A DNA stretch of 6,060 nucleotides from Lachnospiraceae bacterium. GTDB taxonomy: Bacteria > Bacillota > Clostridia > Lachnospirales > Lachnospiraceae. The DNA lies in assembly GCA_009774215.1 (NCBI GenBank), contig VSNH01000153.1, positions 1 to 6,060 of the forward strand, written 5' to 3'. Below are positions 4,429 through 6,060 of this stretch, piece by piece. Under the pieces are notes generated by a model, which worked only from the letters and a program-made list of their open reading frames with translations, searched no databases and was not told where the DNA came from. Every line of letters begins with the position of its first letter. Within the stretch, counting starts at the first letter, position 1. The translations under genes and the position numbers were made by a program.

Positions 4429-6060
4429 CTATTCTACCGGCTCAAGCTCTTCCTCGGCTTCCACAAAATCCTCCGCATCGTCGATATCGCCGTCCAGTTC
4501 TTCCATCTCCTCGATCTCTTCCACATCATCTGCATTCTCGAACTCTTCGTCCTCGTAGGAGCCGTCCTCAAATTCCAGTTCGTCCTCCATCTGCAGACGG
4601 CTGAGAAGATTCTCGTCCGTGCTCAGTCTCGTGTCGCGGTAGCGTCTCATACCCGTACCTGCAGGAATCAGCTTACCGATAATCACGTTCTCCTTCAGAC
4701 CGATCAGGGAGTCTACCTTACCCTTGATTGCCGCCTCTGTCAGCACTTTGGTCGTCTCCTGGAAGGATGCCGCGGACAGGAAGGAATCGGTGGCAAGCGC
4801 CGCCTTGGTGATACCGAGCAGAATCTGTTTGCCTTCCGCCGGCTCCTTGCCCTCCTTAAACAGCTCCTCGTTCATGTCCTCATAGTCCAGAACATCCACA
4901 AGCGTGCCCGGCAGGAAATCGGTATCGCCGCTGTTCTCAATGCGGACTTTTTTAAGCATCTGCCGCACGATCACCTCAATGTGCTTATCGGAGATATCCA
5001 CACCCTGCAGACGGTACACTCTCTGTACCTCGCGAAGCATGTAATCCTGTACCGCGCGGATCCCCTTGATCTTTAACAGATCATGCGGGTTGACGCTGCC
5101 CTCTGTCAGCTCGTCGCCCGCCTCCAGCGTGGCGCCGTCCAGCACCTTGATTCTGGAACCGTAAGGAATCAGATAGGTCTTGGACTCGCCGGTTTCATCG
5201 TTGGTGATCACGATTTCTCTCTTCTTCTTTGTATCTTTAATGGTCGCCACACCACCGAACTCTGCAATAATCGCCAGTCCTTTCGGCTTACGCGCCTCAA
5301 AAAGCTCCTCTACACGGGGAAGACCCTGTGTGATATCGTCGCCTGCCACACCGCCGGTATGGAAGGTACGCATGGTAAGCTGTGTACCGGGCTCACCGAT
5401 GGATTGCGCCGCAATAATGCCGACAGCCTCACCGACCTGAACCGCCTCGCCGGTCGCCATATTCGCGCCGTAGCACTTCGCGCAGATACCTACATGGGAA
5501 CGGCAGGTTAAGATCGTGCGGATCTTGACTTCCTCCACGGGCTCACCCTTCTCGTTCACGCCTACGCTTAAAATCTTCTCCGCGCGGGCGGGAGTGATCA
5601 TGTGGTTTCTCTTCACGATCATCTTGCCGTCTTTATCCTTGATATCCTCACAGGAGAAACGTCCTGTAATTCTGTCCTTCAATCCCTCGATGGTCTCCTT
5701 GCCGTCCATGAACGCCTTGACCACCATGCCGGGAAGCTCATCTTTGCCCTCGCAGCAGTCCGTCTCGCGGATGATCAGCTCCTGCGAAACGTCCACCATA
5801 CGTCTGGTCAGATAACCGGAGTCAGCGGTACGAAGCGCGGTATCGGAAAGACCTTTACGTGCGCCGTGCGCCGACATGAAATACTCCAGTACGTCCAGAC
5901 CTTCACGGAAATTGGACTTGATCGGCAGCTCGATGGTCCGTCCCGTCGTATCCGCCATCAGTCCGCGCATACCAGCAAGCTGTTTGATCTGCTGGTTGGA
6001 TCCACGGGCTCCGGAATCCGCCATCATATAAATAGTATTGGATTTATCAAGACCGGAAAG
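4429..6060 (-). CDS. rpoC: DNA-directed RNA polymerase subunit beta', C-terminal part (5' end outside the window)
   Basis: This is the catalytic large subunit of RNA polymerase. The frame is open from the window edge to the TAG at 4431-4429: 543 residues, starting LSGLDKSNTIYMMADSGARG; the internal ATG at 6027 is not the gene start. The bridge helix (REGLDVLEYF to GYLTRRMVD) is at about 52-90. The second zinc site is complete with Cys102, Cys186, Cys193 and Cys196. The trigger loop GEPGTQLTMRTFHTGG is at 222-237 with Met230, Arg231 and His234. It passes directly to DITQGLPRVEELFEARKPKG, so the large insertion seen in E. coli is absent. ITKAALATDSFLSAASFQET and LKENVIIGKLIPAGTGM follow at about 417-471. 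The last 52 residues hold 31 Asp or Glu and no Lys or Arg, an acidic tail of unknown role. It is transcribed towards rpsL and probably ends at the terminator 60 bases downstream. Confidence 0.98.
   Translation of the reverse strand, partial: LSGLDKSNTIYMMADSGARGSNQQIKQLAGMRGLMADTTGRTIELPIKSNFREGLDVLEYFMSAHGARKGLSDTALRTADSGYLTRRMVDVSQELIIRETDCCEGKDELPGMVVKAFMDGKETIEGLKDRITGRFSCEDIKDKDGKMIVKRNHMITPARAEKILSVGVNEKGEPVEEVKIRTILTCRSHVGICAKCYGANMATGEAVQVGEAVGIIAAQSIGEPGTQLTMRTFHTGGVAGDDITQGLPRVEELFEARKPKGLAIIAEFGGVATIKDTKKKREIVITNDETGESKTYLIPYGSRIKVLDGATLEAGDELTEGSVNPHDLLKIKGIRAVQDYMLREVQRVYRLQGVDISDKHIEVIVRQMLKKVRIENSGDTDFLPGTLVDVLDYEDMNEELFKEGKEPAEGKQILLGITKAALATDSFLSAASFQETTKVLTEAAIKGKVDSLIGLKENVIIGKLIPAGTGMRRYRDTRLSTDENLLSRLQMEDELEFEDGSYEDEEFENADDVEEIEEMEELDGDIDDAEDFVEAEEELEPVE

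Noticed and set aside
4374..4431. Hairpin at the rpoC stop codon (GGGCT with AGCCC)
   Set aside because: Only five strong pairs followed by an internal loop and no T-run; too weak to call beside the clear terminator just downstream.
5083..5815. Plus-strand open frames of about 86-142 codons (5083-5511, 5180-5440, 5516-5815)
   Set aside because: All are antisense to conserved rpoC sequence and show no family features.

Overview
The window holds the 3' end of rpoC followed by the str operon, all on the minus strand. Read in the direction of transcription (high to low coordinates) the order is rpoC (C-terminal 543 residues) - rpsL - rpsG - fusA - tuf (N-terminal 219 residues). The organism is most likely a member of the Clostridia, probably Lachnospiraceae. 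The evidence is the Gram-positive type S12 with its long N-terminal insertion, RpoC without the proteobacterial insertion in the trigger loop, strong AAGGAGG-type ribosome binding sites before every gene, and the general look of EF-G and EF-Tu. No species can be named from the sequence alone.

Layout: 6060-4429 is rpoC, ending in a very acidic tail. The 172-base gap to rpsL (4428-4257) holds a consensus sigma-A type promoter (TTGACA, 17-base spacer, TATACT) embedded in an inverted repeat that is followed by a T-run. rpsL (4256-3837) is followed by an unusually long 358-base gap that contains no convincing gene. That gap holds two tandem degenerate hairpin units, two further hairpins, and protein-like but interrupted reading frames; it looks like an inserted repeat element. 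rpsG (3478-3008) starts with GTG. The 115-base gap to fusA holds two back-to-back hairpins, the first of which includes the end of the rpsG stop codon. fusA (2892-775) starts with TTG. The fusA-tuf gap (774-658) has a second strong promoter (TTGAAA, 17, TATAAT), so tuf can be transcribed on its own. tuf (657-1) leaves the window.

Together the genes encode the catalytic RNA polymerase subunit, two small-subunit ribosomal proteins and the two main elongation factors. They are ordinary housekeeping genes. The interest lies in the spaces between them. The best observation is the promoter-in-terminator arrangement before rpsL: a transcript reading through from rpoC would contain both arms of the terminator stem, while a transcript starting at the nested promoter lacks the 5' arm and should escape. 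One DNA segment could therefore end the rpoBC unit and start the str operon.
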